Positions 9,203 through 16,966 are shown, counted from the stretch's first letter. The stretch is DNA of 31,483 nt from a virus (IMGVR_UViG_3300044997_000645:1-31483), one strand, 5' to 3'. The notes: generated by a model not told the origin, from the letters alone. Made by a program: numbers and translations.

Positions 9203-9454
9203 ATGGACGAACTACTTCAACGCCTGGATCGAGCAAAACAAGCCATGGCCAATGTCAAAAAGAAAGTTGTGCGTCAAGATTTGTTAAAAATGGTTCGAGT
9301 TGTAGATTGTGCCATTGTGGCCGCAGATCGAGAACGTGTCGAGTGTCGCAGATTACGTAGAGAAACATTAAGGTACCAAGAACTGGTTAAAAATGTAAAC
9401 GATTTACTTACAAACTTAGAACAGCACATAACTTTTGCCAAGCTGCTCGGTTGA
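9203..9454 (+). CDS. Small basic, probably helical protein of unknown function
   Basis: This 83-residue protein begins MDELLQRLDRAKQAM. It is rich in Arg, Lys, Leu and Glu, with heptad-like leucine and valine spacing across most of its length, suggesting a coiled coil or helical bundle. It contains only two cysteines and no known motif. I chose ATG 9203 over an upstream in-frame TTG at 9146, because a strong sigma70-type promoter ends at 9195. It stands immediately before a larger gene driven by the same type of promoter, whose -35 box overlaps this gene's stop codon. Early expression is inferred; function is unknown. Confidence 0.7.
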   Translation: MDELLQRLDRAKQAMANVKKKVVRQDLLKMVRVVDCAIVAADRERVECRRLRRETLRYQELVKNVNDLLTNLEQHITFAKLLG

Positions 9455-9479
9455 CCACTGGATAATTTTCTTGTATAAT
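9451..9479 (+). promoter_or_regulatory. Second sigma70-type promoter, leaderless layout
   Basis: TTGACC (9451-9456), 17-nt spacer, TATAAT (9474-9479), then 7 nt to the ATG at 9487. The boxes and both spacings equal those of the promoter at 9167-9195, although the spacer sequence differs. The -35 box contains the TGA stop of the gene before. Confidence 0.87.
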
Positions 9480-9486
9480 ACAACTT

Positions 9487-10632
9487 ATGGCCAAAACAAA
9501 CAAAATCAAGCGTCTCAAACCCAAAAGCACCGATGCTGGCTACAGCAACTTGGAGCCCGAGTGGCAAACGCAACCTGCTGACGAAAATCGAGTCAGTGCA
9601 CTGACTCGGTCATTTCATTGGTACAACTACCACTATGATAAACGGGATGCCAAAGACATGCTGTGTCATTACTTGGAACACAATCAACGCCCTCAAGATG
9701 CTCGCATAATGCGAAGCATTCCGGACAGTCAAATTCGTGTTACTCCTGCGTGGGTCTGTCGTATGACTCTGATGGGACTGGTGTTAAAAGAACACGAGCA
9801 GGACAACATCAATCGGCAACTGGACGAAATGCTACAGTCAAAACAAGATGATAGTTATAAACAGCTCGAAATTGCTACTGATTCAGTTGCAGCAAAACCC
9901 ACAATTCAGGATCATCTGCGTGAAAAAGTAAGTGAGTGCTGTGGTGAGCTCGAGGGCATGTTTGATGATTTCGTTGCAGACGGTGCAAAAATAACAGCAA
10001 ACTTCAAACCCATCTCATTGATGCGCAGCATGAATATCAGCCCCAACATGATTGGTCGGGTTTTGCAAGTGTGGGAGTTGAGACTGGCCGAATTCAACAA
10101 AGTGTTGGACGGCAATGATCGTCAGTTGATCGAAGGCTATAGTCACCTCACAAGAGTGCAACTTCGCAACTGTGTGAAATTCTGCGAAGCTGTGATCAAT
10201 GACGGCAACAGTTATGTTCAACTGAAAAAGGTAGAACGCAAACCACGTGCTAAAAAAGCTGTCAGCCCTGAAAAATTAACTCGTAATTTCAAGTTTCTGC
10301 AAGAGTTTGCAGATCTTAAACTCAAATCAGAACCGGTTACCAAACTGGTAGGTGCTGTTGAAGCTTGGTTGTACGACACAACCAAACGCAAGCTAATTCA
10401 TGTGATGGCCGACAGTCATTCTACCACACTTACAATCAAGGGTTCGTCTATCATTGGATTTGATGCTCTGACCACTGTGCAAAAAACCCTGCGCAAACCC
10501 GAAGAGCAACTCAAATCAGTGGTCGGTGCCGGAAAACCGGCTGCTCGCAAGGCATTTGCTGCAATCAATGCCACCGAAACCAAGTGGAACGGCCGAGGCA
10601 ACGACAATCTGATCATTCTTAGGGCTTGGTAA
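9487..10632 (+). CDS. Unknown basic protein, 381 aa, early-type promoter
   Basis: I do not recognise a named family. The N-terminus is basic (AKTNKIKRLKPKS), followed by SALTRSFHWYNYHYDKRDAK (about 38-57) and a long helical middle. The C-terminal third is rich in Lys/Arg (KVERKPRAKKAVSPEKLTR near 251-270) and ends with a beta-rich segment, GSSIIGFDALTTVQKTLRKPEE. Such a charge pattern would suit binding DNA or RNA, but this is inference. There is no signal peptide or membrane segment. It is expressed from a consensus sigma70-like promoter, so it is probably made early, unlike the late gene 13 that follows. The first 20 residues may be disordered. Confidence 0.85.
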   Translation: MAKTNKIKRLKPKSTDAGYSNLEPEWQTQPADENRVSALTRSFHWYNYHYDKRDAKDMLCHYLEHNQRPQDARIMRSIPDSQIRVTPAWVCRMTLMGLVLKEHEQDNINRQLDEMLQSKQDDSYKQLEIATDSVAAKPTIQDHLREKVSECCGELEGMFDDFVADGAKITANFKPISLMRSMNISPNMIGRVLQVWELRLAEFNKVLDGNDRQLIEGYSHLTRVQLRNCVKFCEAVINDGNSYVQLKKVERKPRAKKAVSPEKLTRNFKFLQEFADLKLKSEPVTKLVGAVEAWLYDTTKRKLIHVMADSHSTTLTIKGSSIIGFDALTTVQKTLRKPEEQLKSVVGAGKPAARKAFAAINATETKWNGRGNDNLIILRAW

Positions 10633-10636
10633 AACT

Positions 10637-10644
10637 ACTAAATA
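10637..10644 (+). promoter_or_regulatory. T4-type late promoter for gene 13 (ACTAAATA)
   Basis: ACTAAATA lies 21 nt before the gene 13 ATG. It is the same octamer as at 4988 and marks the switch from the early-type to the late-type gene. GGAACGGAG provides the ribosome site. Confidence 0.65.
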
Positions 10645-10665
10645 CAGGGAACGGAGCTTGCGTAT

Positions 10666-11436
10666 ATGGCATTAGAAAATCAATCTAGTCTAGACACACT
10701 AAAACAAAATCTCTTTGATTATTCGCGCCTGCAAATTGGCGATCAGATCGTTGATATTGAACTGGATGCCGAACATTACGAAGCTGCATATCAACGCACC
10801 ATTGGTGTATATCGCCAACGGGCACAAAATGCCTACGAAGAAAGCTACAGCTTTTTGGAATTAGTGACCAACGTCAACATCTATGATATGCCGCAAGAAG
10901 TGGTCAGTATTAGACAAATTTTTCGCAGAACCTTTGGTGACTCAACCGGACCATTTGCATCGAACTTTGATCCGTTCAGTCAAGCTTCGATGAACGTTTA
11001 CCTAATGAACTTCAATGTGGCCGGAGGGCTGGCCACTTATGATTTCTATAGTCAATATGTAGAAATGGCTGGACGTATGTTTGGTGCCTACATGAACTAT
11101 ACTTACAATCCAGTGACCAAAAAATTACAACTAATCCGTGACCCCAAAGGTACAGGTGAAGCAGTATTGATATGGACTTACAATTTAAAACCAGAATTTA
11201 ACTTGCTGAGTGATTTTCAAATTCGTCAATGGATCCGCGATTACATGGTTGCAGCTTGCAAGATGATCATTGGTGAAGCACGAGAAAAGTTTGGAACCAT
11301 TGCTGGCCCTCAGGGCGGCGGAACTCTAAATGGCACCGCCCTGAAAGGCGAAGCACAAACCCAAATGGATGCGTTAACTGATCAACTCAGGAATTACGTA
11401 GATGGTTCACAACCATTGACCTGGGTAATCGGATAA
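10666..11436 (+). CDS. 13: Neck protein, gp13-like
   Basis: gp13 partners gp14 in the T4 neck and completes the DNA-filled head. The 256-residue protein fits the gp13 family of T4-like aquatic phages: N-terminal helices (LKQNLFDYSRLQIGDQIVDI), then YEESYSFLELVTNVNIYDMP, a beta-rich centre ending in LIRDPKGTGEAVLIWTY, and helix RQWIRDYMVAACKMIIGEAR (about 188-207) with a glycine-rich loop AGPQGGG. T4 gp13 is 309 aa. It is on the plus strand while 14 and 15 are on the minus strand, so the usual 13-14-15 order has been broken. Part of its sequence (11263-11330) recurs in altered form at 12191-12258. Confidence 0.8.
   Translation: MALENQSSLDTLKQNLFDYSRLQIGDQIVDIELDAEHYEAAYQRTIGVYRQRAQNAYEESYSFLELVTNVNIYDMPQEVVSIRQIFRRTFGDSTGPFASNFDPFSQASMNVYLMNFNVAGGLATYDFYSQYVEMAGRMFGAYMNYTYNPVTKKLQLIRDPKGTGEAVLIWTYNLKPEFNLLSDFQIRQWIRDYMVAACKMIIGEAREKFGTIAGPQGGGTLNGTALKGEAQTQMDALTDQLRNYVDGSQPLTWVIG
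11263..11330 (+). repeat. Source copy of a 68-bp duplication within gene 13
   Basis: This stretch, encoding MIIGEAREKFGTIAG and onward, matches 12191-12258 without gaps at 60 of 68 positions by my hand alignment. The second copy carries a stop codon (TAG at 12239). Confidence 0.9.
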
Positions 11437-11541
11437 TTGTGTAGTTTTCTAACCGGTCATCATGCATACATTAGAAGATTGCTGTAGACATATTCACATG
11501 CTTTGAGAAACTTTAAAACATTTAAACGTAAAAGAAATCAA

Positions 11542-12189
11542 GTGAAAGTATTGGTCAACGGATGCAGCCATATGGCCGGCACTGAATTGAATGCCAGCGC
11601 CAAAGTTGCAAGAACAATGACTTGGCCAAACTTAATCAATGATTGGGCCAGTGTGGTTAATATTTCTATTGCTGCATCTAGCAATGATTCGATATGTCGT
11701 AGAACAATTTTAGAACTTGACAAAAACAATTATGATTTTGTATATGTTCAGTGGACTCACTTTGATCGTATCGAACTCCAGATACCTTTTTACAAAGATC
11801 AAGGCGCTAAACACGAGTGGTTTTGTATCAACAGCGGAAATGCAGTTGACAAGAGCGATCTCAATGGCAATTCAGACTTAATATTTGACATCGCTCGTAG
11901 TGTTTTTTTAAAACAATTCAATAACACCTGGTTTGACAACTTTAATATTGCACAAATGGCAGTGTTACAAACCTATCTAAAAAATCGCAATATACCCTAT
12001 CAATTTGGGTTTGTATTAGGTGAAGAGTACTGCCGAGTAAAAGAAAGCTCTCTTATCGATGTAGATCGTGTTGTTGATCTTGCTTGGATTGATTTTTGCA
12101 ACAAACATAGGTTTCAACGACTAATAGCTCACTATGGACGTGATGCACATGAAGCCTACGCTCAACGTATCACTTTACTAAGGAATTAA
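11542..12189 (+). CDS. SGNH/GDSL-type hydrolase-like protein
   Basis: The N-terminus VKVLVNGCSHMAGTE carries the block I nucleophile motif (Ser9, in NGCSH). ASSNDSICRR fits block II, and YVQWTHFDRIE fits the third block. Near the C-terminus, YGRDAHEAYAQRI offers the Asp and His of the catalytic set. Relatives occur in aquatic T4-like phages, often annotated SGNH hydrolases, acting as esterases or acetylhydrolases on sugars or lipids; the substrate here is unknown. I prefer the GTG at 11542, which gives MKVLVNGCS as is usual for the family; a TTG at 11503 would add 13 basic residues. The gene looks AT-richer than its neighbours and lies between gene 13 and a broken copy of part of gene 13, which suggests acquisition by recombination. 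Confidence 0.75.
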   Translation: MKVLVNGCSHMAGTELNASAKVARTMTWPNLINDWASVVNISIAASSNDSICRRTILELDKNNYDFVYVQWTHFDRIELQIPFYKDQGAKHEWFCINSGNAVDKSDLNGNSDLIFDIARSVFLKQFNNTWFDNFNIAQMAVLQTYLKNRNIPYQFGFVLGEEYCRVKESSLIDVDRVVDLAWIDFCNKHRFQRLIAHYGRDAHEAYAQRITLLRN

Positions 12190-12190
12190 C

Positions 12191-12258
12191 ATGATTATTG
12201 GTAAAGCACGAGAAAAGTTTGGAACCAATGCTGGTTCCTAGGGCAGCGGAACTCTAAA
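12191..12258 (+). repeat. Degenerate copy of part of gene 13
   Basis: It reads MIIGKAREKFGTNAGS and then stops at TAG 12239-12241, but the nucleotide similarity to 11263-11330 goes on to 12258 (60/68 identical). It starts 1 nt after the SGNH stop codon. It is a relic, not a working gene. Confidence 0.9.
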
Positions 12259-12445
12259 AAGAAAAAGTAAAATACACCGGTGAGAAAAATGGTTTCTGCT
12301 GTAAGAAACACACAGAAGAACAACGGCAAAAAAGAAAAAGAAAAACTTACACAACCAAAAAAAAATATGTTATTATTGTAAAAAAGCAGTAGACGCTATG
12401 AACTATGGGAGATGGCACGGTGATAGATGTAAACACAAAAAGTAA
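12259..12445 (+). pseudogene. Decayed tail of a homing endonuclease (NUMOD3-like motif plus zinc finger)
   Basis: Two pieces in different frames look like the C-terminus of a HNH or GIY-YIG homing enzyme. In one frame (about 12279-12345) GEKNGFCCKKHTEEQRQKRK matches the NUMOD3 pattern G-F-x-G-K-K-H-(S/T)-E-E-x-(K/R)-x-K. In the second frame (12368-12442, stop at 12443) CYYCKKAVD is followed by YGRWHGDRCKHKK, the C-x2-C...(R)WH-x2-(N/R)CK zinc finger that ends many such enzymes. The frame changes across a run of nine A (12357-12365). No start codon or nuclease domain is present, so the piece is broken. It begins exactly where the gene 13 copy ends and overlaps the 5' end of the kinase gene. 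Family assignment is by eye. Confidence 0.65.
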
Positions 12446-13121
12446 AAAACCAATTATTATTGGAGTAGTGGGACTGATTGGAAGCGGAAAGGATACCATT
12501 GCTGATTACTTGCAAAACATACATCAATTTAGACGTGAAAGTTTTGCTCATGCTCTCAAAGATGCTGTAGCACAGATATTTGGTTGGGATCGAGAATTGC
12601 TGGAAGGACGAACCAAAGAGTCCAGGAATTGGCGTGAGCAAGTGGATTCATGGTGGGCAGAACGTCTCGACATGCCCAATTTAACACCTAGACATGTATT
12701 ACAGATATGGGGGACCGAAGTTGCCCGTAAGAGCTTTCACGATGATATTTGGATTGCATCTCTAGAAAATAAACTTAGAAAAACCAAAGATGATGTGGTA
12801 ATTTCGGACTGCAGATTTCCCAACGAAATTTCAAGTATCCGGCGTGCCGGTGGCATTGTAATCCGTGTTGTTCGTGGCCCGGAACCCGAGTGGTACAATG
12901 CAGCTCTAAGTGTAAATCGTGGCCCTGACCGCAATGCTGAATGGGCGTTGAGCAAAACTCGTTTGGAAAAATATCATATTCATGCCAGCGAAACTGCTTG
13001 GATTGGCACTGAATTTGATGCGGTCATTGACAACAACGCCGATGGCCTAGATAATCTGTATGGACAGATTAGAAATCTGGTTCTAAATCTCCAGGCACCC
13101 ACGGACGGCTCATACGTTTAA
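12405..13121 (+). CDS. 1: Deoxynucleoside monophosphate kinase, gp1-like
   Basis: This enzyme phosphorylates dNMPs to dNDPs (including modified dCMP in T4) to feed phage DNA synthesis. It has a P-loop G23-L-I-G-S-G-K-D-T31, followed by a helix ADYL as in T4 gp1 (GVKRSGKDTTADFI). Other family blocks are SFAHALKDAVAQIFGW, PRHVLQIWGTEVAR (T4 RRLMQALGTDLI), an ISDCRFPNE strand (D135), and an RVVRGPEP loop. Length is 238 aa (T4: 241). The start is uncertain: ATG 12405 is used here, but GTG 12420 has GGGAGA 7 nt upstream and may be the true one. The 5' end lies inside an older homing-endonuclease sequence, so the leader has been replaced. Its 3' end overlaps the convergent zinc protein by 53 nt. 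Confidence 0.88.
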   Translation: MGDGTVIDVNTKSKKPIIIGVVGLIGSGKDTIADYLQNIHQFRRESFAHALKDAVAQIFGWDRELLEGRTKESRNWREQVDSWWAERLDMPNLTPRHVLQIWGTEVARKSFHDDIWIASLENKLRKTKDDVVISDCRFPNEISSIRRAGGIVIRVVRGPEPEWYNAALSVNRGPDRNAEWALSKTRLEKYHIHASETAWIGTEFDAVIDNNADGLDNLYGQIRNLVLNLQAPTDGSYV

Positions 13122-13461
13122 TTTCTTCCACGCAATTCAAGCACACAGTTTGTAAATTTCGTATAGTGGTATTGTGTTGGTTACCATCCACATGGTACAC
13201 CAGCAACTGGCTAGCATAACGTGATCTAAATCCACAACGATCACAGGCTGGTTTTTTCTTGTATCCTGCGGTCTTCCACTTGGGTTCCGGTGGTTTAATA
13301 CCTTGACCTCTGGCAATACATTGTCCGCAGCGAGTCCGATAGTGTACAAGTTCTCCGCGATAGTAGTTAATAGCACAGGGTCTTTGCCGACATGCAGAAC
13401 AAATGGGTCTGATCATCACATATTTATTATACAAAACCTTTTCTAAAGGTCTCAATCTCAT
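13069..13461 (-). CDS. Small zinc-binding, HNH-like protein
   Basis: The 130-residue protein begins MRLRPLEKVLYNKYV and has four CxxC pairs: CSAC (C21/C24), CGQC, CDRC and CLNC. The last two frame a VYHVDGNQHNTTIRNLQ segment, which is the His-Asn pattern of HNH folds of the treble-clef type. Very similar small proteins are common in T4-like cyanophages and relatives, but their function is not established to my knowledge. It could be an endonuclease or a purely structural or nucleic-acid-binding zinc protein. ATG 13461 is preferred with AGAAG just upstream; a TTG at 13494 would add 11 residues. It is antisense to, and overlaps by 53 nt, the end of gene 1. Confidence 0.8.
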   Translation of the reverse strand: MRLRPLEKVLYNKYVMIRPICSACRQRPCAINYYRGELVHYRTRCGQCIARGQGIKPPEPKWKTAGYKKKPACDRCGFRSRYASQLLVYHVDGNQHNTTIRNLQTVCLNCVEEIKRMSRPWVPGDLEPDF

Positions 13462-13479
13462 CTTCTTTTTGTCATTTAA

Positions 13480-13487
13480 TATAAATA
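13480..13487 (+). promoter_or_regulatory. T4 late promoter, exact consensus TATAAATA, for gene 18
   Basis: TATAAATA matches the T4 late consensus fully. It lies 29 nt before the sheath ATG, with AAAAAAGGA as ribosome site between. Confidence 0.85.
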
Positions 13488-13516
13488 TTAGCAACTAGAA
13501 AAAAGGATTTTTTACC

Positions 13517-16500
13517 ATGGCACTACTATCACCCGGCGTTGAAGTTACTGTTGTTGACCAAAGTCAATACATACCGTCTGCTGTCAACTCAGTTCCGTAT
13601 ATTTTGCTTGCTACTGCACAGAACAAAGTCTCTGGTACAGGCGCAGGTGTTGCTGTAGGCACACTAAAAGCTAATGCCAATAAAGTGAATTTAATCACCA
13701 GTCAACGTGATCTATCTGCGACCTATGGTGTTCCGTTCTTTTACAAAACCACTGCTGGTACCCCAATCAATGGGTACGAGCTCAATGAATACGGCCTGCT
13801 GGCAGCTTACAGTGCACTGGGTATTACAAATCGTGCTTACATCCAACGTGTTGACGTGGATTTGGCTGCGTTGACAGCCAGTTTGATTCGTCCTGTTGGA
13901 GCTCCTTCCAACGGTACTTATTGGCTAGACACTGTCAATACTGTATGGGGGTTGTTCCAGTGGAATCAGACCACAGCAGCATTTACCAATAAGATTCCAA
14001 TGGTGATCACCGATACCACTCAGCTCGAGAATTCTTCAACTGTGCCGCTACAGAGCATTGGATCAATTGGCGATTATGCCATCACAGCAACCAATATCAA
14101 CAACCCTGGTTATTATAAGCGTGGCGGCCCTACTGCAAATCAAACATCTGCCACTGACCTGTCTGACTACTACAACACCTGGGTTGAAGTGGGCAGTGCG
14201 GAATGGCAAACTGCCTGGGCAACTGTGCAAGGTACTCTTGCACCAACATCGCTGACTGCTGCCAACACATTCACGATCAATGGTACTACGATTACTGTTC
14301 CTGTCTCGCCCAACAACACAGTGGCAGGCGTTAGCAACGCCATTAACTCGGCAGCAATCAATGGTGTGAGTTCTGCTTATGTTGACGATAAACTGCAAAT
14401 CTATGCCACTAGCGCGGCCAACGGTGGCGATGGTGAAGTTGTTGTTGCCGCCGGCACCGGAACAGTACTAGCAAACTTGGGAATCAGTGCCGGCACCTAT
14501 TATGTGCCCACTTTCTTGGCAGCTCCTAACTATTCAGTTCCACGCTGGAGAAGTACTGATACCCAACCAGCACCAACTGGATCGGTGTGGCAATGTACCA
14601 ACAGCGTGAATCTTGGTGCCAATTTGTCAATTAAAAAATACAGCACACTACTAGGCACGTTTGTGCAGCAGGCATGCAACATATATTCAAGTGTTTCCTC
14701 TGCAACTTATCAATTGGATCCATCCGGCGGCGGCAAAAATATTGTAGCAGGTGCAACTGTGGCTGTTACTAATCCAGAGTTTAACAGTACAGCTACACTG
14801 GGAATTCAAATATTTGAAAAATATGCAGCAGGTGCCACTGTGGTGACCGGATCTAGCACAACACCTGGTCCGTTTGTTAGCGGGAATACATTTACCATAG
14901 CTGCAACTATCCCGGGACAAGAGTCAGTTAGTGCTACAGTGACTGCAACTCTAGCTGGAACTTCGGTAGCTGACTTTTTAACAGCAGTCAGTGCAGCAGT
15001 TGGTACATCAACATTTGCATCGTATGTGAGTGCTTCGGTAAACAGTTCTGGAGCGATTGTGTTTACTCACAGTGCCGGCGGCAGCATTCTGTTAAAGAAT
15101 CTAACAGGAACTCCGATCACCACTGCGGGATTTACTACCAGTACAGAATTCTGTCAACTGGGCAGCAATGCCCAGTTGGTGTTGAGTTATTGGGTGACTT
15201 CGCCAACATTTACCTATACGGCCAGCAACACCGATCCAGACCAGGACCCAGACAGCGGAACTTATTGGTATTATTCGGCTACTACTCAAGCTGACATCAT
15301 GATTCAGGACAACGGTACTTGGATGGGTTATCAAAACGTCAATAACGATGTTCGTGGCTACAATCTGTCATTGACCAATGCTGCAGGTCCTATATACAGC
15401 ACTACAGCCCCTACCACACAGAACAATTCATCGTCCAGCCCCCTAGTTTATGGTGACTTGTGGATCAATACCAGTGATTTGGAAAATTATCCAGTTATCA
15501 ACCGCTGGAGCAATGTCCAAGGAGTTGATCAGTGGGTAACAATTGACAACACTGACCAAACAACACAAAATGGTATTTTGTTTGCAAATGCTCGTTGGTC
15601 ACCAAACGGGTTGGCCAACCCTGTAACTGGTGTGTTGCCGTCGATTGCCAGTTTGTTGACCAGCAACTACTTGGACTTGGATGCCCCGGATCCTACACTG
15701 TATCCACAAGGAACACTGTTGTGGAACACACGCAGAAGCGGATTCAATGTAAAAGAATTCCAAAGTAATTATTTCAACCCTTCAGATTTTTCTGTTCCAG
15801 TTTACAGTGGTGTACAACTATATGCTTATAATGATTTTGTCATTTATAATGGTGTAATTTATGTCTGCTTGTCAACACCGCCTGGTGCCGGGTATGATCC
15901 AGATGATGCCACTTACTGGTCTGCCTTAAACACTACCAATGGTGGTGTTAATACCTGGGTCACTGCCAGTGGCAATAAAAATGACGGGTCTCCCTACATG
16001 GGTCGTTTGGCTCAACGTGCCATTATTGTTGCGGCTCTCAAGAGCGGAATAGACAGCAGTGTAGAGGCCCGTGAAGAACAGCGACAGTTTAACCTGCTAG
16101 CTTGCCCGCAGTACCCGGAGTTGATTGTCAATATGGTTGAACTCAACAATGATCGCAAGAACACTGCGTTTGTGATCGGCGATACTCCGTTGCGTTTGGA
16201 TCCTGACAGCACTTCTCTTGAGACGTGGCATTCTAACAACAGCGGTGCCGGCTTGATCACAGGCGATGGACAGGCATCGTTTGATCCGTATGTAGGGATG
16301 TTCTATCCTAGTTGCCAGACCAACGATTTGTCGGGCAGCCCAGTGGTTCAGCCGCCTAGTCATATGATGATTCGTACAATTATTCGCAGCGACGAAATTG
16401 CCTATCCGTGGTTAGCACCGGCCGGAACACTGCGTGGTGTTATCGACAATGCTGCACTGTTGGGATATGTAAACGGAACCACTGGCGAATTTGTAACCAT

Positions 16501-16966
16501 TGGTGTAAGTCAGAACTTGCGAGATTTCTTATATCAATTGGATATTAACCCAATTACATTTGTTCCGGGTATCGGTATCACCAACATGGGCAACAAGACT
16601 ACCATCAATACTGCAACCGCAATGGATCGTATCAACGTAGCACGATTGGTTGCATTTGTGCGTGGACGCTTACAAGAAATCGGCAATCAGTATTTGTTTG
16701 AGCCCAATGACCAAATTACACGCAATCAAATTACCAACGCTTGCACCAGCTTGATGTTGGATTTGGTGTCGAAACGTGGTATCTATGACTACCTAGTGGT
16801 GTGTGATCTGAGCAACAACTCACCGGCCACAATTGATGCCAACGAATTATATGTTGACATTGCGATTGAACCAGTTAAATCGGCTGAATTTATCTACATT
16901 CCATTGCGTATTGAGAATACTGGCGCAATTGGTGCCACTGTCGGTACTGTGGCCACTGCCAGTTAA
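13517..16966 (+). CDS. 18: Tail sheath protein, gp18-like, with large insertions
   Basis: Sheath subunits surround the tail tube and contract on infection. The N-terminus (ALLSPGVEVTVVDQS) and the C-terminal 350 residues (RLAQRAIIVAALK, SHMMIRTIIRSDEIAYPWLAPAG, RGRLQEIGNQYLFEPNDQITR, YDYLVVCD, NELYVDIAIEPVKSAEFIYI) are those of T4-type sheath proteins. The length is 1149 aa against 659 in T4. The excess lies in the middle (about 130-800), where sheath proteins carry outward-facing domains. One insert, TFTINGTTITVPVSPNNTVA followed by AINSA...VDDKLQIYAT (about 252-295), resembles the flagellin/hook IN motif. Another, NDFVIYNGVIYVCLSTP...DDATYWSAL (about 774-808), resembles a carbohydrate-binding module 5/12. 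These domain matches are by eye. Expression is from a consensus late promoter. Confidence 0.95.
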   Translation: MALLSPGVEVTVVDQSQYIPSAVNSVPYILLATAQNKVSGTGAGVAVGTLKANANKVNLITSQRDLSATYGVPFFYKTTAGTPINGYELNEYGLLAAYSALGITNRAYIQRVDVDLAALTASLIRPVGAPSNGTYWLDTVNTVWGLFQWNQTTAAFTNKIPMVITDTTQLENSSTVPLQSIGSIGDYAITATNINNPGYYKRGGPTANQTSATDLSDYYNTWVEVGSAEWQTAWATVQGTLAPTSLTAANTFTINGTTITVPVSPNNTVAGVSNAINSAAINGVSSAYVDDKLQIYATSAANGGDGEVVVAAGTGTVLANLGISAGTYYVPTFLAAPNYSVPRWRSTDTQPAPTGSVWQCTNSVNLGANLSIKKYSTLLGTFVQQACNIYSSVSSATYQLDPSGGGKNIVAGATVAVTNPEFNSTATLGIQIFEKYAAGATVVTGSSTTPGPFVSGNTFTIAATIPGQESVSATVTATLAGTSVADFLTAVSAAVGTSTFASYVSASVNSSGAIVFTHSAGGSILLKNLTGTPITTAGFTTSTEFCQLGSNAQLVLSYWVTSPTFTYTASNTDPDQDPDSGTYWYYSATTQADIMIQDNGTWMGYQNVNNDVRGYNLSLTNAAGPIYSTTAPTTQNNSSSSPLVYGDLWINTSDLENYPVINRWSNVQGVDQWVTIDNTDQTTQNGILFANARWSPNGLANPVTGVLPSIASLLTSNYLDLDAPDPTLYPQGTLLWNTRRSGFNVKEFQSNYFNPSDFSVPVYSGVQLYAYNDFVIYNGVIYVCLSTPPGAGYDPDDATYWSALNTTNGGVNTWVTASGNKNDGSPYMGRLAQRAIIVAALKSGIDSSVEAREEQRQFNLLACPQYPELIVNMVELNNDRKNTAFVIGDTPLRLDPDSTSLETWHSNNSGAGLITGDGQASFDPYVGMFYPSCQTNDLSGSPVVQPPSHMMIRTIIRSDEIAYPWLAPAGTLRGVIDNAALLGYVNGTTGEFVTIGVSQNLRDFLYQLDINPITFVPGIGITNMGNKTTINTATAMDRINVARLVAFVRGRLQEIGNQYLFEPNDQITRNQITNACTSLMLDLVSKRGIYDYLVVCDLSNNSPATIDANELYVDIAIEPVKSAEFIYIPLRIENTGAIGATVGTVATAS

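Noticed and set aside
11503-11541. TTG-initiated 13-residue extension of the SGNH protein
   Set aside because: TTG is rare here, no ribosome site precedes it, and the family usually starts just before the VLVNGCS strand.
12346-12376. CTTACA...TATTAT as a sigma70 promoter for the dNMP kinase
   Set aside because: The -35 match is poor and the spacer is 19 nt; too weak to list as a feature, though the -10 is fair.
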